Of a DNA stretch of 23,963 bases, positions 6,354 through 14,646 are shown piece after piece. A program made the position numbers and the translations under genes. The stretch comes from Firmicutes bacterium UBA5227 (lineage in GTDB: Bacteria > Bacillota > Clostridia > Tissierellales > Sedimentibacteraceae): NCBI GenBank assembly GCA_002409285.1, contig DHUT01000063.1, positions 1 to 23,963 of the forward strand. Direction: 5' to 3'. Each line of letters starts with the position of its first letter. The first letter of the stretch is position 1. The notes under the pieces are model-generated. The model had not been told where the DNA came from, did no database searches, and saw only the letters and a list, made by a program, of their open reading frames with translations.

Positions 6354-7259
6354 TTATTTAACAGCGGAAGCCGACAGAACTAATGACAAATATTTTTCCT
6401 CCCAGGTTGCACCTCTCGAGGTTAATACTATGGGCACCTTCGCCCCTACTATCATTCCTGCCATTGTACCTTCTGCAAATTCCAGCAGTGCCTTGCTCAT
6501 GATATTTCCCGTTGCAATGTTGGGCACTAACAATATGTCTGCTTCTCCCGTAACCGGGCTTTCATATCCTTTAATTTTTGCAGATTCCTTATTAAATGCC
6601 AGATCAACCGAAATCGGTCCTTCCACTATACAGTTTTTAATTTCTCCATTTTGATTCATTTTTTTGAGAATATCCCCGTCAACTGCCTCAGGCATTTTAG
6701 GATTTACAGTTTCAACAGCTGCAAGTACTGCTACCTTCGGGCACTCATATCCAAAGGCTAAAAATACGTTAACCGCATTCTCAATTATTTGTTTTTTTTC
6801 CTCTACATTTGGATACATCATCATGCCGCCGTCTGTCACGGCAATAATCTTATGATATGCCGGTATTTCCAATATTGCCACATGCGACATAACGTTGCCG
6901 GTGCGCAGTCCTTTTTCCTTATTTACAACCGCTTTGAGCAGATCGGCAGTCTGAAGCTTTCCCTTCATAATAAAGTCCGCTTTTCCTGCATTAATCAGCT
7001 CAACTGTTTTCTCTGATGCCTCCGCATCGCTTTGTGTATTAACAATTTTATTTTCATCAAACTGAATGGAAAGACTGCGAAGTATCTCTTCTATTTTAAC
7101 CTTGTCTCCAATTAAAACAGGATCCACCAACTTATCTCTGCTGGCTTTAAACACTGCTTCCAATGTGTGCTCGTCATGAGCTGCCGCAACCGCAACTCGT
7201 TTTTTAACATCACTGTTTTGAACCTTTTCGATTAACTCCTGAAAATTTTTCAGCTCCAT
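6354..7259 (-). CDS. ptb: Phosphate butyryltransferase (phosphotransacetylase family)
   Basis: Transfers an acyl group between CoA and phosphate, typically butyryl-CoA to butyryl-phosphate, for butyrate formation with butyrate kinase. The 301-aa length is that of Ptb. The C-terminal signature VPNIATGNIMSKALLEFAEG followed by IVGAKVPIVLTSRG is the characteristic acyl-phosphate/CoA-binding region. N-terminal VAAAHDEHTLEAV also fits the family. Start: GAGGAGG five bases before the ATG; the in-frame ATG ten codons earlier lies upstream of this site. No kinase gene is adjacent (in many Clostridia buk follows directly), so the chain length used, including branched acyl groups, cannot be decided. 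It has its own promoter. Confidence 0.85.
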   Translation of the reverse strand: MELKNFQELIEKVQNSDVKKRVAVAAAHDEHTLEAVFKASRDKLVDPVLIGDKVKIEEILRSLSIQFDENKIVNTQSDAEASEKTVELINAGKADFIMKGKLQTADLLKAVVNKEKGLRTGNVMSHVAILEIPAYHKIIAVTDGGMMMYPNVEEKKQIIENAVNVFLAFGYECPKVAVLAAVETVNPKMPEAVDGDILKKMNQNGEIKNCIVEGPISVDLAFNKESAKIKGYESPVTGEADILLVPNIATGNIMSKALLEFAEGTMAGMIVGAKVPIVLTSRGATWEEKYLSLVLSASAVK

Positions 7260-7292
7260 AATATCCTCCTCAATAGTCAAACTTCCCATATT

Positions 7293-7320
7293 ATTATATC
7301 ATGCTTTTCGATTGTTTCAA
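7293..7320 (-). promoter_or_regulatory. Sigma-A promoter of ptb
   Basis: Minus strand TTGAAA (7315-7320), 16 bp, TATAAT (7293-7298), 34 bp before the ptb start. It separates ptb from the upstream metal-efflux operon, after which no clear terminator is seen. Confidence 0.65.
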
Positions 7321-7365
7321 AAGATTTTATGTTACCTGAAAATTTAAATTTATGTGATATTGTTA

Positions 7366-9207
7366 CTATTTTATGTTCTTAACATTTAGTGCCCTAAAGG
7401 AATTTAAAATTGCAATTATTGCAACACCAACATCTGCAAACACCGCTGCCCACATTGTGGCAAGTCCGGTAGCACTTAAAATCAGTATGAATACCTTAAC
7501 TGCTATTGCAAATACTATATTTTCATTAGCTATTTTAGATGTTTTCTGGGAAATATTCATTGCTGTTGCAATTTTTGAAGGTTCATCTGTCATAATTACT
7601 ATATCCGCAGCTTCAATTGCCGCATCAGAGCCTAATACTCCCATTGCAATTCCTATATCAGCCCTCGCAAGTACGGGAGCATCATTGATTCCATCACCTG
7701 CGAATGCAAGTTTCCCGGTTGCTGATTTTTCTCCAATCAGCTCCTCAACTATTTTTACCTTATCCCCAGGAAGAAGCTCGGTATAAACCCTGTCAACTCC
7801 AAGTTTCCTTGCCACACTTTCCCCTGCCGTCTTGGTATCGCCGGTAAGCATAACTACTTGTCTGATGCCTGCCTGCTTTAATCTGCTTATTGCATCTGCC
7901 GCATCTTCCTTGATTTCATCCGAAATCAGTATATAGCCTGCATATACATTATCAACCGCAACATAAACAACTGTTCCGTCCTGCTCAACCTTACTGTATG
8001 AAATATTATTTCTATCCATCAATTTATCGTTGCCTGCCAGAACTTTTTTACCTCCAACCACTGCAAAAACTCCATGGCCGGATATTTCTTCCACATCGGA
8101 AATTTTATCATTATCTATATCATTGTCATAAGCTCGTTTTAATGATAAAGATATGGGATGATTAGAATAGCTTTCCGCGTATGCGGTAAGTTCAAGAAGC
8201 TCCTGCTCAGACATCCCTATTGAATGAACTTCCTGAACGTTGAAAACTCCCTTGGTCAATGTTCCGGTTTTATCAAATACCGCTATTTCAGTTTTTGATA
8301 ACGCCTCCAGGTAGTTGCTTCCTTTTACAAGTATACCTTTTTTAGAGGCTCCGCCAATACCGCCGAAAAAGCTTAGGGGAACCGATATTACCAGTGCACA
8401 TGGGCAGGAAACTACCAAAAATGCCAAAGCCCTGTATATCCAGTCACTGAATGTAGCTCCTTTAATAACAAGCGGGGGCAGAACTGCCAGAATCGCAGCT
8501 ATAATAACCACCACAGGAGTATAATATCTTGCAAACCTTGTAATAAACTGTTCCGATTTCGATTTTTTGCTGCTTGCATTCTCTACCAGGTCCAATATTT
8601 TACTTACTGTAGATTCTTCAAATTCTTTTGTTACCTCTGCGGTGATAACGCCGTTAACATTAATGCAGCCACTCAGCAGTTCATCCCCCACAGTAATTTT
8701 TCTGGGCACTGATTCCCCGGTAAGTGCGGAAGTATCCAGCATGGACGTTCCCTCTGTTACTTTTCCGTCAAGCGGAACCTTTTCACCTGCCTTAACAACA
8801 ATTATATCTCCCGGTTTAACTTCGTCAGGATCTTTTTTTATAAGTTCGTCACCTATCTTTACATTAGCGTAATCAGGCCGGATATCCATCAGGCTTGCTA
8901 TTGACTTTCTGGATTGACCAACGGCATAGCTTTGAAATGCTTCTCCAACCTGGTAAAACAGCATTACACCTACACCTTCAGGTGCTTCCCCAATCAAAAA
9001 TGCTCCTATTGAAGCAATCGCCATTAAGAAGTTTTCATCGAAGACATTTCCTCTTGAAATATTTCTTACGGCTCTTTTTACAACATCTCCTCCTGCAAAA
9101 ATGTAGCTGACTATGAATAGTATCAACTTAACCGATTCATTTTCAATTAACAGTGCGGAAACAAATAATGCGGCGCTTACTCCCAGCCTATAAATCAGTT
9201 TTTTCAT
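7366..9207 (-). CDS. cadA: Zn/Cd/Pb-exporting P1B-type ATPase, lacking its own HMA domain
   Basis: Membrane ATPase that exports soft divalent metals (Zn, Cd, Pb). In the 613 residues: actuator TGES (163-166), metal-site CPC (268-270) in SCPCALVISVPL, phosphorylation site DKTGT (312-316), nucleotide-site HP (350-351) and hinge GDGINDAP (504-511). K571 and D592 in the last helices have the same 21-residue spacing as the metal-site Lys693 and Asp714 of E. coli ZntA, and with the CPCALVIS motif indicate class P1B-2. The usual N-terminal metal-binding domain is absent: the first residues go straight into membrane helices, and a separate gene 12 bp upstream encodes that domain. Ribosome site AGGAG. 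Third gene of the CadC-regulated operon. Confidence 0.92.
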   Translation of the reverse strand: MKKLIYRLGVSAALFVSALLIENESVKLILFIVSYIFAGGDVVKRAVRNISRGNVFDENFLMAIASIGAFLIGEAPEGVGVMLFYQVGEAFQSYAVGQSRKSIASLMDIRPDYANVKIGDELIKKDPDEVKPGDIIVVKAGEKVPLDGKVTEGTSMLDTSALTGESVPRKITVGDELLSGCINVNGVITAEVTKEFEESTVSKILDLVENASSKKSKSEQFITRFARYYTPVVVIIAAILAVLPPLVIKGATFSDWIYRALAFLVVSCPCALVISVPLSFFGGIGGASKKGILVKGSNYLEALSKTEIAVFDKTGTLTKGVFNVQEVHSIGMSEQELLELTAYAESYSNHPISLSLKRAYDNDIDNDKISDVEEISGHGVFAVVGGKKVLAGNDKLMDRNNISYSKVEQDGTVVYVAVDNVYAGYILISDEIKEDAADAISRLKQAGIRQVVMLTGDTKTAGESVARKLGVDRVYTELLPGDKVKIVEELIGEKSATGKLAFAGDGINDAPVLARADIGIAMGVLGSDAAIEAADIVIMTDEPSKIATAMNISQKTSKIANENIVFAIAVKVFILILSATGLATMWAAVFADVGVAIIAILNSFRALNVKNIK

Positions 9208-9219
9208 TTTATGCTCCTG

Positions 9220-9441
9220 TTATGCTTTTTTAAAAACTACTTCCGGTTCATATTTATTTACTATTTTTTCTGCTATTCTCGTTATTTCAGGCATTTTTTC
9301 CTCGTCGCCCTCAATAAAAAGCTTTGTGGTCATTAAGTTAACTGAAGCACTGTCAACTCCATTTAGTTCGCTAATTTCTCTTTCAATTTTTGCCGCACAG
9401 TTTGCGCAGTCCAATCCTTCAAGTATAAATTTCTTTTTCAT
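9220..9441 (-). CDS. Stand-alone heavy-metal-associated (HMA) domain protein
   Basis: 73-aa ferredoxin-like HMA domain with the metal loop GLDCANC (C12, C15). The acidic loop version DCANC is typical of Cd/Zn/Pb ATPases, whereas copper chaperones have MTCxxC. GGAGG five bases before this ATG decides the start over one four codons earlier. It lies between the repressor and the ATPase, 12 bp before the latter, and looks like the ATPase's amino-terminal domain on its own polypeptide. It could deliver metal to the pump or modulate its rate. Confidence 0.85.
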   Translation of the reverse strand: MKKKFILEGLDCANCAAKIEREISELNGVDSASVNLMTTKLFIEGDEEKMPEITRIAEKIVNKYEPEVVFKKA

Positions 9442-9464
9442 CTTATCCTCCAAATAATTAATTT

Positions 9465-9836
9465 CTATTCCTGAATATATTTTTCTTTAATATGTTCCAT
9501 ACCCTTTTCGAATATATCCTTAACGTGGTCATCCTTCAGCGAATAATAAACGACCTTGCCATCTCTTCTGTGCTTAACCAGATCCGCCTGCTTCAATGTT
9601 CTAAGCTGATGAGAAATAGCTGATTTTGACATATTAAGCAAAGCCGCTATATCGCATACACACATTTCCTGCTCATCCAATGCCCAAATTATTTTAACTC
9701 GGGTGGAGTCACCGAATATTTTGAAGAAATCAGCTAAATCATAAAGCTCATCCTCATCAGGCATTTTTGCTCTTGCACTTTCAACCACATCCTCATGTAT
9801 CATTTCACAGTCACAAAATAATTCATCCTTTGCCAA
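9465..9836 (-). CDS. cadC: CadC-type ArsR/SmtB metal-sensing repressor
   Basis: 123-aa winged-helix repressor that leaves DNA on binding Cd, Pb or Zn. The CadC thiolate site is present: C8 and C10 near the N-terminus (FCDCE) and C59/C61 in helix 3 (MCVCDIA). The C-terminal alpha-5 zinc site is also conserved (D103, H104, H115, E118). The recognition helix is about 69-81 (MSKSAISHQLRTL). The start is TTG, seven bases after AAGGAGG. First gene of the operon with the HMA protein and the ATPase, with two dyads in its own promoter, so autoregulation is very likely. Confidence 0.9.
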   Translation of the reverse strand: MAKDELFCDCEMIHEDVVESARAKMPDEDELYDLADFFKIFGDSTRVKIIWALDEQEMCVCDIAALLNMSKSAISHQLRTLKQADLVKHRRDGKVVYYSLKDDHVKDIFEKGMEHIKEKYIQE

Positions 9837-9852
9837 TTTATATCCTCCTTTC

Positions 9853-9911
9853 AGTTGAATGGTTGTTCAATCGTTAAACTAATTATAGTTGAACAACTGT
9901 TCAACTGTCAA
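9853..9911 (-). promoter_or_regulatory. cad promoter with two CadC-type operators
   Basis: Minus strand TTGACA (9906-9911), 18 bp, TATAAT (9882-9887). A perfect dyad, AGTTGAACA-N2-TGTTCAACT (9887-9906), fills the spacer exactly between the two hexamers. A second, imperfect dyad of the same type (AGTTGAAT...TTCAAT, 9853-9871) lies just past the expected start of transcription. Binding at either would block RNA polymerase. Confidence 0.85.
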
Positions 9912-9962
9912 TATATATTTTATTACGAATATTTAACATCTTAACAATTTCCCATAATTAAA

Positions 9963-9982
9963 CAGGGCGCAAATGCGCCCTG
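9963..9982. terminator. GC-rich hairpin after the 98-aa gene
   Basis: CAGGGCGC-AAAT-GCGCCCTG, an 8-bp perfect stem, 20 bp beyond the stop of the minus-strand gene and followed on that strand by TTTAATT. Confidence 0.7.
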
Positions 9983-10002
9983 ATATATATCATTTTATTA
10001 TT

Positions 10003-10299
10003 TTATTCCGAATCTGTTCCATGGGAGAAGTCTATTATTTCGGACTGAGAAAGAATCGCATGAGTTTCTGAGAATTCTTCTATTTCATCATTATCAAGCC
10101 CTTCTCCTTCCGGCATTTCATCTAATCCGGGGCTGGTAGTGTCATCATGATGATTTTTAATTCCTGAGCTTCCGTTTCTATCCACAATTTCATACCTGCT
10201 GAAGGGTGATATTTTCCCTTCTGCTAAATTGTATTTTTCAATAAGTTTTTCATCAATTGGTTTAAGTCCGTTGGCTGTCTTTAAAAATAGTTCCTTCAT
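10003..10299 (-). CDS. Acidic 98-aa protein, unknown function
   Basis: Soluble small protein. The N-terminal third (MKELFLKTANGLKPIDEKLIEKYNL) is helical and basic. From about residue 50 it is strongly acidic and low in complexity, with an HHDD cluster and a run GLDEMPEGEGLDNDEIEEFSE. There is no signal peptide or membrane segment. The start is good (GAGGAGG six bases before ATG), and a GC-rich terminator closes the unit. The acidic half may be disordered or metal-binding. Family not recognised. Confidence 0.65.
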   Translation of the reverse strand: MKELFLKTANGLKPIDEKLIEKYNLAEGKISPFSRYEIVDRNGSSGIKNHHDDTTSPGLDEMPEGEGLDNDEIEEFSETHAILSQSEIIDFSHGTDSE

Positions 10300-10388
10300 T
10301 TTTGCCTCCTCCGCTAAAAAATATGTTATTAGTATTGCCCCTTAAAGGCAAAATAATTAATATCATTGCGAAGATATAAAAAATTTAT

Positions 10389-10937
10389 TTACACTATAGG
10401 CTCTCCGTTATATACTTCCCCTCCTGCTTCAGGCATATATCCGTATCTTCTTGTCCACAGGGTTTTGTATTTCACGGCCTGAGCATGAATTCGATCCGTA
10501 TTTTCCGGAAGACGTTTAATAACCTTTCCCGGCACTCCAACAACCATTGAATATGGTGGTATAACTTCATTTTCTTTAACAAGGGCACCTGCGCCAATAA
10601 TGCTTCCCTTTCCTATTACCGCTCCGTTCAGTATAGTTGCTCCCATTCCTATGAGACAATGGTCTTCTATACGGCATCCATGAATTACTGCTCCATGACC
10701 CACCGTAACATAATCTCCTATGGTTGCAGGCAAATCATCCTCCACATGAACCACTGCATTATCCTGAATATTCGTATACTTTCCAATTTTAATTACATTT
10801 ATATCGGCTCTTGCCACAACATTGAACCAAATGCTGCTGTAATCTTCCATTATAACATTTCCGATTAATTGAGCCCCTTCTGCCACAAATGATTTTTCGC
10901 TGATTATAGGCAGTTTTCCTTCAAATTCTTTTATCAT
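10389..10937 (-). CDS. Gamma-carbonic anhydrase-like hexapeptide-repeat protein
   Basis: 182-aa left-handed beta-helix protein of the gamma-carbonic anhydrase/YrdA/PaaY group, normally a trimer with zinc between subunits. Hexapeptide repeats run from about residue 12 to 140 (for example VIGKGSIIGAGALV), followed by a C-terminal helix. The three zinc histidines are H64 (VVHVEDD), H81 and H86 (GHGAVIHG). The conserved Arg43/Asp45 and Gln58/Asp59 are present. The acidic loop of the classical Cam enzyme is missing, so real carbonic anhydrase activity is uncertain. GGAGG is ten bases upstream of the ATG, a little far. An extended -10 (TGATATAAT, 10966-10974) precedes it. Confidence 0.88.
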   Translation of the reverse strand: MIKEFEGKLPIISEKSFVAEGAQLIGNVIMEDYSSIWFNVVARADINVIKIGKYTNIQDNAVVHVEDDLPATIGDYVTVGHGAVIHGCRIEDHCLIGMGATILNGAVIGKGSIIGAGALVKENEVIPPYSMVVGVPGKVIKRLPENTDRIHAQAVKYKTLWTRRYGYMPEAGGEVYNGEPIV

Positions 10938-11150
10938 AAATTAAATTCCTCCAAATCTTTTCATTATTATATCATAAATTCAGAATATTGAAAGGTAGAA
11001 ACACTACATGAAGCATAAATTAAAGTTAGTTAATATGTGCAGTCATTGCTATGAATAAAATGCGGAGAAATGGCTAACACACTTATATTTCAATAATTAG
11101 ACTTTTGTCTGTAAATAATATTAAGTATTTTGCTATGTAAAAATATATGA

Positions 11151-11156
11151 TATAAT
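11151..11156 (+). promoter_or_regulatory. Extended -10 of the Cys-rich gene
   Basis: TGATATAAT (TATAAT at 11151-11156), 27 bp before the TTG start; the -35 is weak. The rest of the spacer 10938-11150 shows only the gamma-carbonic anhydrase promoter and no convincing gene. Confidence 0.5.
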
Positions 11157-11182
11157 ATAGAAAAACATATAAGGAGTAAAAA

Positions 11183-11443
11183 TTGAATACTGAAAACTAT
11201 AAATTTTTTCAAAATACTAAATGTGAATACTTTCCATGCCACAAAACCACTGATGAAGAAAATTTTAACTGTCTTTTTTGCTACTGTCCTCTGTACATGC
11301 TAAAAGAGGACTGCGGAGGAAACTATGTAAAAAACCATGGCATCAAAGATTGTACCAACTGCCTTCTGCCTCATTCCAAAGGAAGCTACGAAAGAATCAT
11401 GTCCAGGATGAAAGAAGTTGTTAAAAGAGGAAGTGATTTTTGA
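11183..11443 (+). CDS. Cysteine-rich small domain protein
   Basis: 86-aa protein with eight cysteines in a fixed order (C14, C19, C30, C33, C35, C44, C57, C60) plus H20 and H64. It reads CEYFPCH, NCLFCYCPLY, DCGGNY and DCTNCLLPH. This is the pattern of the 'cysteine-rich small domain' family (PF04071), sometimes found fused or next to cobalamin-biosynthesis proteins. It probably binds metal; the exact function is unknown. The start is a TTG seven bases after AAGGAG. It converges with the GGDEF-EAL gene, 13 bp apart, with no hairpin between. Confidence 0.8.
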   Translation: MNTENYKFFQNTKCEYFPCHKTTDEENFNCLFCYCPLYMLKEDCGGNYVKNHGIKDCTNCLLPHSKGSYERIMSRMKEVVKRGSDF

Positions 11444-11456
11444 CAAAGACCGCAAT

Positions 11457-13061
11457 TTAATGCCTTGGATTTATTATTGCATTTATATCCCCGACACGCA
11501 TGGGTTTGCCCAACAGGTACCCCTGACCGCACTCACATTTGATGCTTTTAAGATAATCAAGCTGCCCATGTGTTTCAATACCTTCCGCAACAACCTTAAA
11601 CCCTAAGTCATGGGAAAGCATGACAATGAATTTAACTATTGAAAAATCTTTAATGTCATTATTCTTTGAATTAATGTAACTTTTGTCAAGTTTGACTATA
11701 TCTATAGGAAGCATCTTCAAATAAGTAATGGATGAATACCCGGTTCCAAAGTCATCCAAAGCTATTTTAACCCCCTTATTTTTTAACACATTCAGCCTTT
11801 CAATTACTGTTTCTATATTTGAAATTACCGCTGTCTCCGTAATTTCTACAACAATATCTGCATAATCAACCTTATACTCAGATAATATAATCTCTATTCT
11901 TTTGAAGTTTAGACTGCTTATCAGTGACTTGCTGGACAAATTTACGGAAACTTCTAAGTCACTTATACCCTGCCGCTCCCATTCTCTTTTTTGAACCAGA
12001 ACGTTTTCAATTATACGCCTGTCCAAATCATATATCTGACCTGTAATTTCAGCCACAGGTATAAATTCTTCAGGAGAAATAAATCCATACTCAGAACTGT
12101 TCCATCTTACAAGAGCTTCAAGTCCAGTTATTCTGCCTGTGGAAAGCTCTATCTGGGGCTGGTAATATAATTCAAACTCCTTTTTTTCCAAACCCTTTTG
12201 CAATTTATTAGCCATTTTAAAATGCATTAAAATTTCTTCTTGTATTTCCTCCTCATAGAATAATATCTTATTTTTACCTTCTTTCTTTGCAGCGTACATT
12301 GCAATGTCCGAATGTTTAAACAATGTATCAAAATCACTGCCATCATATGGATATACCGCCACTCCAATGCTCATGGAAATAAAGAACTCCCTGTTTCCTG
12401 AATTCCATGTACTGCCGATGCTGTTTAAAATGTTTTCTAATTTATTTATAACTTTTTCCTTTGATTCAAAGTTCTTAATCAAAATTGCAAATTCATCTCC
12501 GCCAATATGTGCAACTAAATTTGGTGCTCTAATATCCGCTGATATTTTGTTACCTACGAATTTTAGAAAATCATCACCTGCATAATGACCTATGGTGTCA
12601 TTGATATATTTAAAATTATCTATGTCTATAAATGCAATTGCAAATTCTTCCTTTGATTTATCAATAAGGTTCTTTATTTTGCTTACGAACATAACTCTGT
12701 TGGGTAATCCCGTCAGTGTATCATAATACGCCATATGCCTTAAATCCTTTATAGCCTTGGAGGATTCATCTAAGGCATTCTGCGCCTTTTTAACCCTGCT
12801 GTTTACTAAAATATAAACCAGAACCATGGTTATCAGAACAAATAGTCCGCCCTTGTACGTCTGCAGGTGTTTGTAAATAATAAAATCACCTGCAAACATC
12901 TCCAGTAAAGTATCTGACAACAAAATCCAAAGTACCCCAAAAACGCCGTATTTAACCACCACATTTACAGCTTCTTTGCTCCTGTATGAATTTACTGCCC
13001 TTTTTAAAAAAGAAATGTTTTCCCCATTTCCATTCTTTACCTTTATCTTATCCTCTTCCAA
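11457..13061 (-). CDS. Membrane GGDEF-EAL cyclic-di-GMP enzyme
   Basis: 534-aa protein with two N-terminal membrane helices (about 33-51 and 71-87) enclosing a short external loop without a recognised sensor domain. A GGDEF domain (105-270) follows, then an EAL domain (280-530). The cyclase motif is intact (GGDEF, 187-191). The inhibitory-site RxxD is altered to RAPN (178-181), so product feedback may be weak. The phosphodiesterase residues are all there: EALVR (315-319), N374, E406/E409, DDFGTGYSS (436-444), K457 and E493. Both activities look possible. Start: TTG with GGAG seven bases upstream; no ATG is available before the first helix. It faces away from rsgA. Confidence 0.9.
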   Translation of the reverse strand: MEEDKIKVKNGNGENISFLKRAVNSYRSKEAVNVVVKYGVFGVLWILLSDTLLEMFAGDFIIYKHLQTYKGGLFVLITMVLVYILVNSRVKKAQNALDESSKAIKDLRHMAYYDTLTGLPNRVMFVSKIKNLIDKSKEEFAIAFIDIDNFKYINDTIGHYAGDDFLKFVGNKISADIRAPNLVAHIGGDEFAILIKNFESKEKVINKLENILNSIGSTWNSGNREFFISMSIGVAVYPYDGSDFDTLFKHSDIAMYAAKKEGKNKILFYEEEIQEEILMHFKMANKLQKGLEKKEFELYYQPQIELSTGRITGLEALVRWNSSEYGFISPEEFIPVAEITGQIYDLDRRIIENVLVQKREWERQGISDLEVSVNLSSKSLISSLNFKRIEIILSEYKVDYADIVVEITETAVISNIETVIERLNVLKNKGVKIALDDFGTGYSSITYLKMLPIDIVKLDKSYINSKNNDIKDFSIVKFIVMLSHDLGFKVVAEGIETHGQLDYLKSIKCECGQGYLLGKPMRVGDINAIINPRH

Positions 13062-13232
13062 CAGACTGCTCCAAATAATTATATTTTTAGATATATACCC
13101 ATAAAATTACATTATAAACAGTAAAACTTAAAAGATAAATATTTTTTTATATAATTGTATTGTATTTATTTATGCTGTATTGTAAAATAATTTGCAGAAC
13201 CATACAAACTAACGCGAAGGGAGTGTTGTATT

Positions 13233-13277
13233 ATGATATACGATATTGCAATAAAAGCGGAGGTATATAATTTATAA
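13233..13277 (+). CDS. Candidate 14-aa leader peptide before rsgA
   Basis: ATG with GGGAG eight bases upstream, encoding MIYDIAIKAEVYNL and a TAA, 47 bp before the rsgA start. Its tenth and eleventh codons contain the GGAGG strand of the first leader hairpin, so translating ribosomes would disturb that hairpin. The sequence is only suggestive; a chance short frame cannot be excluded. Confidence 0.35.
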   Translation: MIYDIAIKAEVYNL

Positions 13278-13319
13278 ACTTATGCCTCCTAAAATCATTT
13301 TAGTATTTATTTCAGGAGG
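13259..13319 (+). promoter_or_regulatory. Mutually exclusive hairpins masking the rsgA ribosome site
   Basis: Strand A, GGAGGTATA (13259-13267), can pair with strand B, TATGCCTCC (13281-13289). Strand B, as CCTCCTAAAA (13285-13294), can instead pair with strand C, TTTCAGGAGG (13310-13319), which is the rsgA Shine-Dalgarno. A:B frees translation; B:C hides it. This is the layout of a translational attenuator. Confidence 0.4.
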
Positions 13320-13324
13320 ATGTA

Positions 13325-14404
13325 TTGATTAAAATTGATATGAAAAATTACGGGCTCAGTGAAAGATTCATTAGCGAGTCTAATTTGTATGAAAAATATA
13401 CAGTAGGAAGAGTAACTTCACAAGATAAGGGATTATACAAAGTTGTAACAGAAAACGGCGAGAAGAAAGCCGAGGTTTCAGGAAAGTTTCGTTACAATTC
13501 CATAAACTTAACCGCTTACCCTGCTGTAGGTGATTTCGTAATGCTGGATGAAAATGAAAGTGGAAATTCTATTATTCATCAAGTACTTACAAGAAAAAGT
13601 GTATTTATTAGAAAAGCCGCTGGAACATCCAAGGAAAGCCAGGTAGTTGCAGCAAATATTGATACAATTTTTATTTGCATGTCTCTTAATAATGATTTCA
13701 ATTTAAGAAGACTTGAACGATATATAGGAGTAGCCTGGGACAGCGGTGCCACACCGGTTGTTGTTCTTACAAAAGCAGATTTGTGCCATAACCTGAATGA
13801 TATAATGCAGAAGCTTGAAGAAGTTGCTTTAAGCGTTGACATTATTGTAACATCAAGCATGGAGAAGGACGGCTATTCAGAATTGATAAAATATATAAAA
13901 AGTGACAACACAATTGCTTTTATGGGATCATCAGGTGTGGGTAAAACCACCCTAATCAATAAATTAATGGGAGATAATATATTTGAAACACAGGAAATAA
14001 GAGATGATGACAAGGGCAGACATACCACAACAAAAAGAGAGCTTATTGCGCTTCCCATGGGAGGTATTGTCATAGATACTCCGGGAATGAGAGAATTGGG
14101 AATTGAGAGTGCTGATTTATCCAGGACATTTGCGGATATTGATGAGTTATCAAAACAGTGCCGTTTCAATGACTGCAGCCATAAATCCGAGCCCGGATGT
14201 GCTATAAGAGAAGCAATAAATAGCGGTCAATTGTCAGAAGAAAGACTTTCAAGCTACTTTAAGCTGCAAAAAGAAGCTAAGTATAACAGCTTAAATTCAA
14301 AACAAATTGAAAATAAGAAATTAGATGAAATGTTTAAAGATTTCGGCGGAATGAAAAATGCAAAAAAATATTTAAAGAGTAAAAACAAAAAAAACCGTCC
14401 ATAA
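13325..14404 (+). CDS. rsgA: Small-ribosomal-subunit biogenesis GTPase RsgA
   Basis: Circularly permuted GTPase acting in late 30S maturation. The 359-aa protein has an N-terminal OB-fold (about 22-95), then G4 TKAD (149-152), G1 GSSGVGKT (201-208) and G3 DTPG (251-254) in permuted order. The C-terminal zinc knuckle has C279, C284, H286 and C292. It resembles the longer second type of RsgA paralogue found in many Firmicutes, so a house-keeping copy may exist elsewhere. Start: TTG five bases after AGGAGG; the next ATG is 15 bp further, which is too far from the site. The leader may regulate it. A strong hairpin follows the stop. Confidence 0.93.
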   Translation: MIKIDMKNYGLSERFISESNLYEKYTVGRVTSQDKGLYKVVTENGEKKAEVSGKFRYNSINLTAYPAVGDFVMLDENESGNSIIHQVLTRKSVFIRKAAGTSKESQVVAANIDTIFICMSLNNDFNLRRLERYIGVAWDSGATPVVVLTKADLCHNLNDIMQKLEEVALSVDIIVTSSMEKDGYSELIKYIKSDNTIAFMGSSGVGKTTLINKLMGDNIFETQEIRDDDKGRHTTTKRELIALPMGGIVIDTPGMRELGIESADLSRTFADIDELSKQCRFNDCSHKSEPGCAIREAINSGQLSEERLSSYFKLQKEAKYNSLNSKQIENKKLDEMFKDFGGMKNAKKYLKSKNKKNRP

Positions 14405-14409
14405 TTATC

Positions 14410-14441
14410 CCCCCAATGGAAGTCCTGACTTCCATTGGGGG
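14410..14441. terminator. 14-bp hairpin after rsgA
   Basis: Arms 14410-14423 and 14428-14441 (CCCCCAATGGAAGT and complement) around CCTG. It is not followed by a T-run on the plus strand, so it may act as a transcript end protector. The remaining 205 bp to the GntP gene (14442-14646) hold nothing I recognise. Confidence 0.65.
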
Positions 14442-14646
14442 ATATACGTAATAGTCAAAACAGACTATGACATATGCTGTACAAATACTTCTTTATATGA
14501 TGAATGTTTTAATGAGAACCTTTTTTCTAGTCCAAATCCTTTTTAATAACTTAGTTTGTAAAACATTTGTAATCTTCTTTTCAAACCATACCATTAGGTG
14601 ACATTAAGTTACATTCACAATCGAACCTTTCATACCTGCTGCCACA

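Noticed and set aside
7373..9110. Several plus-strand open frames opposite the ATPase, and similar frames opposite other long genes
   Set aside because: They are antisense shadows of strongly conserved genes with no ribosome sites or recognisable products.
11008..11058. 16-codon frame MKHKLKLVNMCSHCYE upstream of the Cys-rich gene
   Set aside because: No good ribosome site, very short, and stops followed by unrelated sequence; treated as chance.
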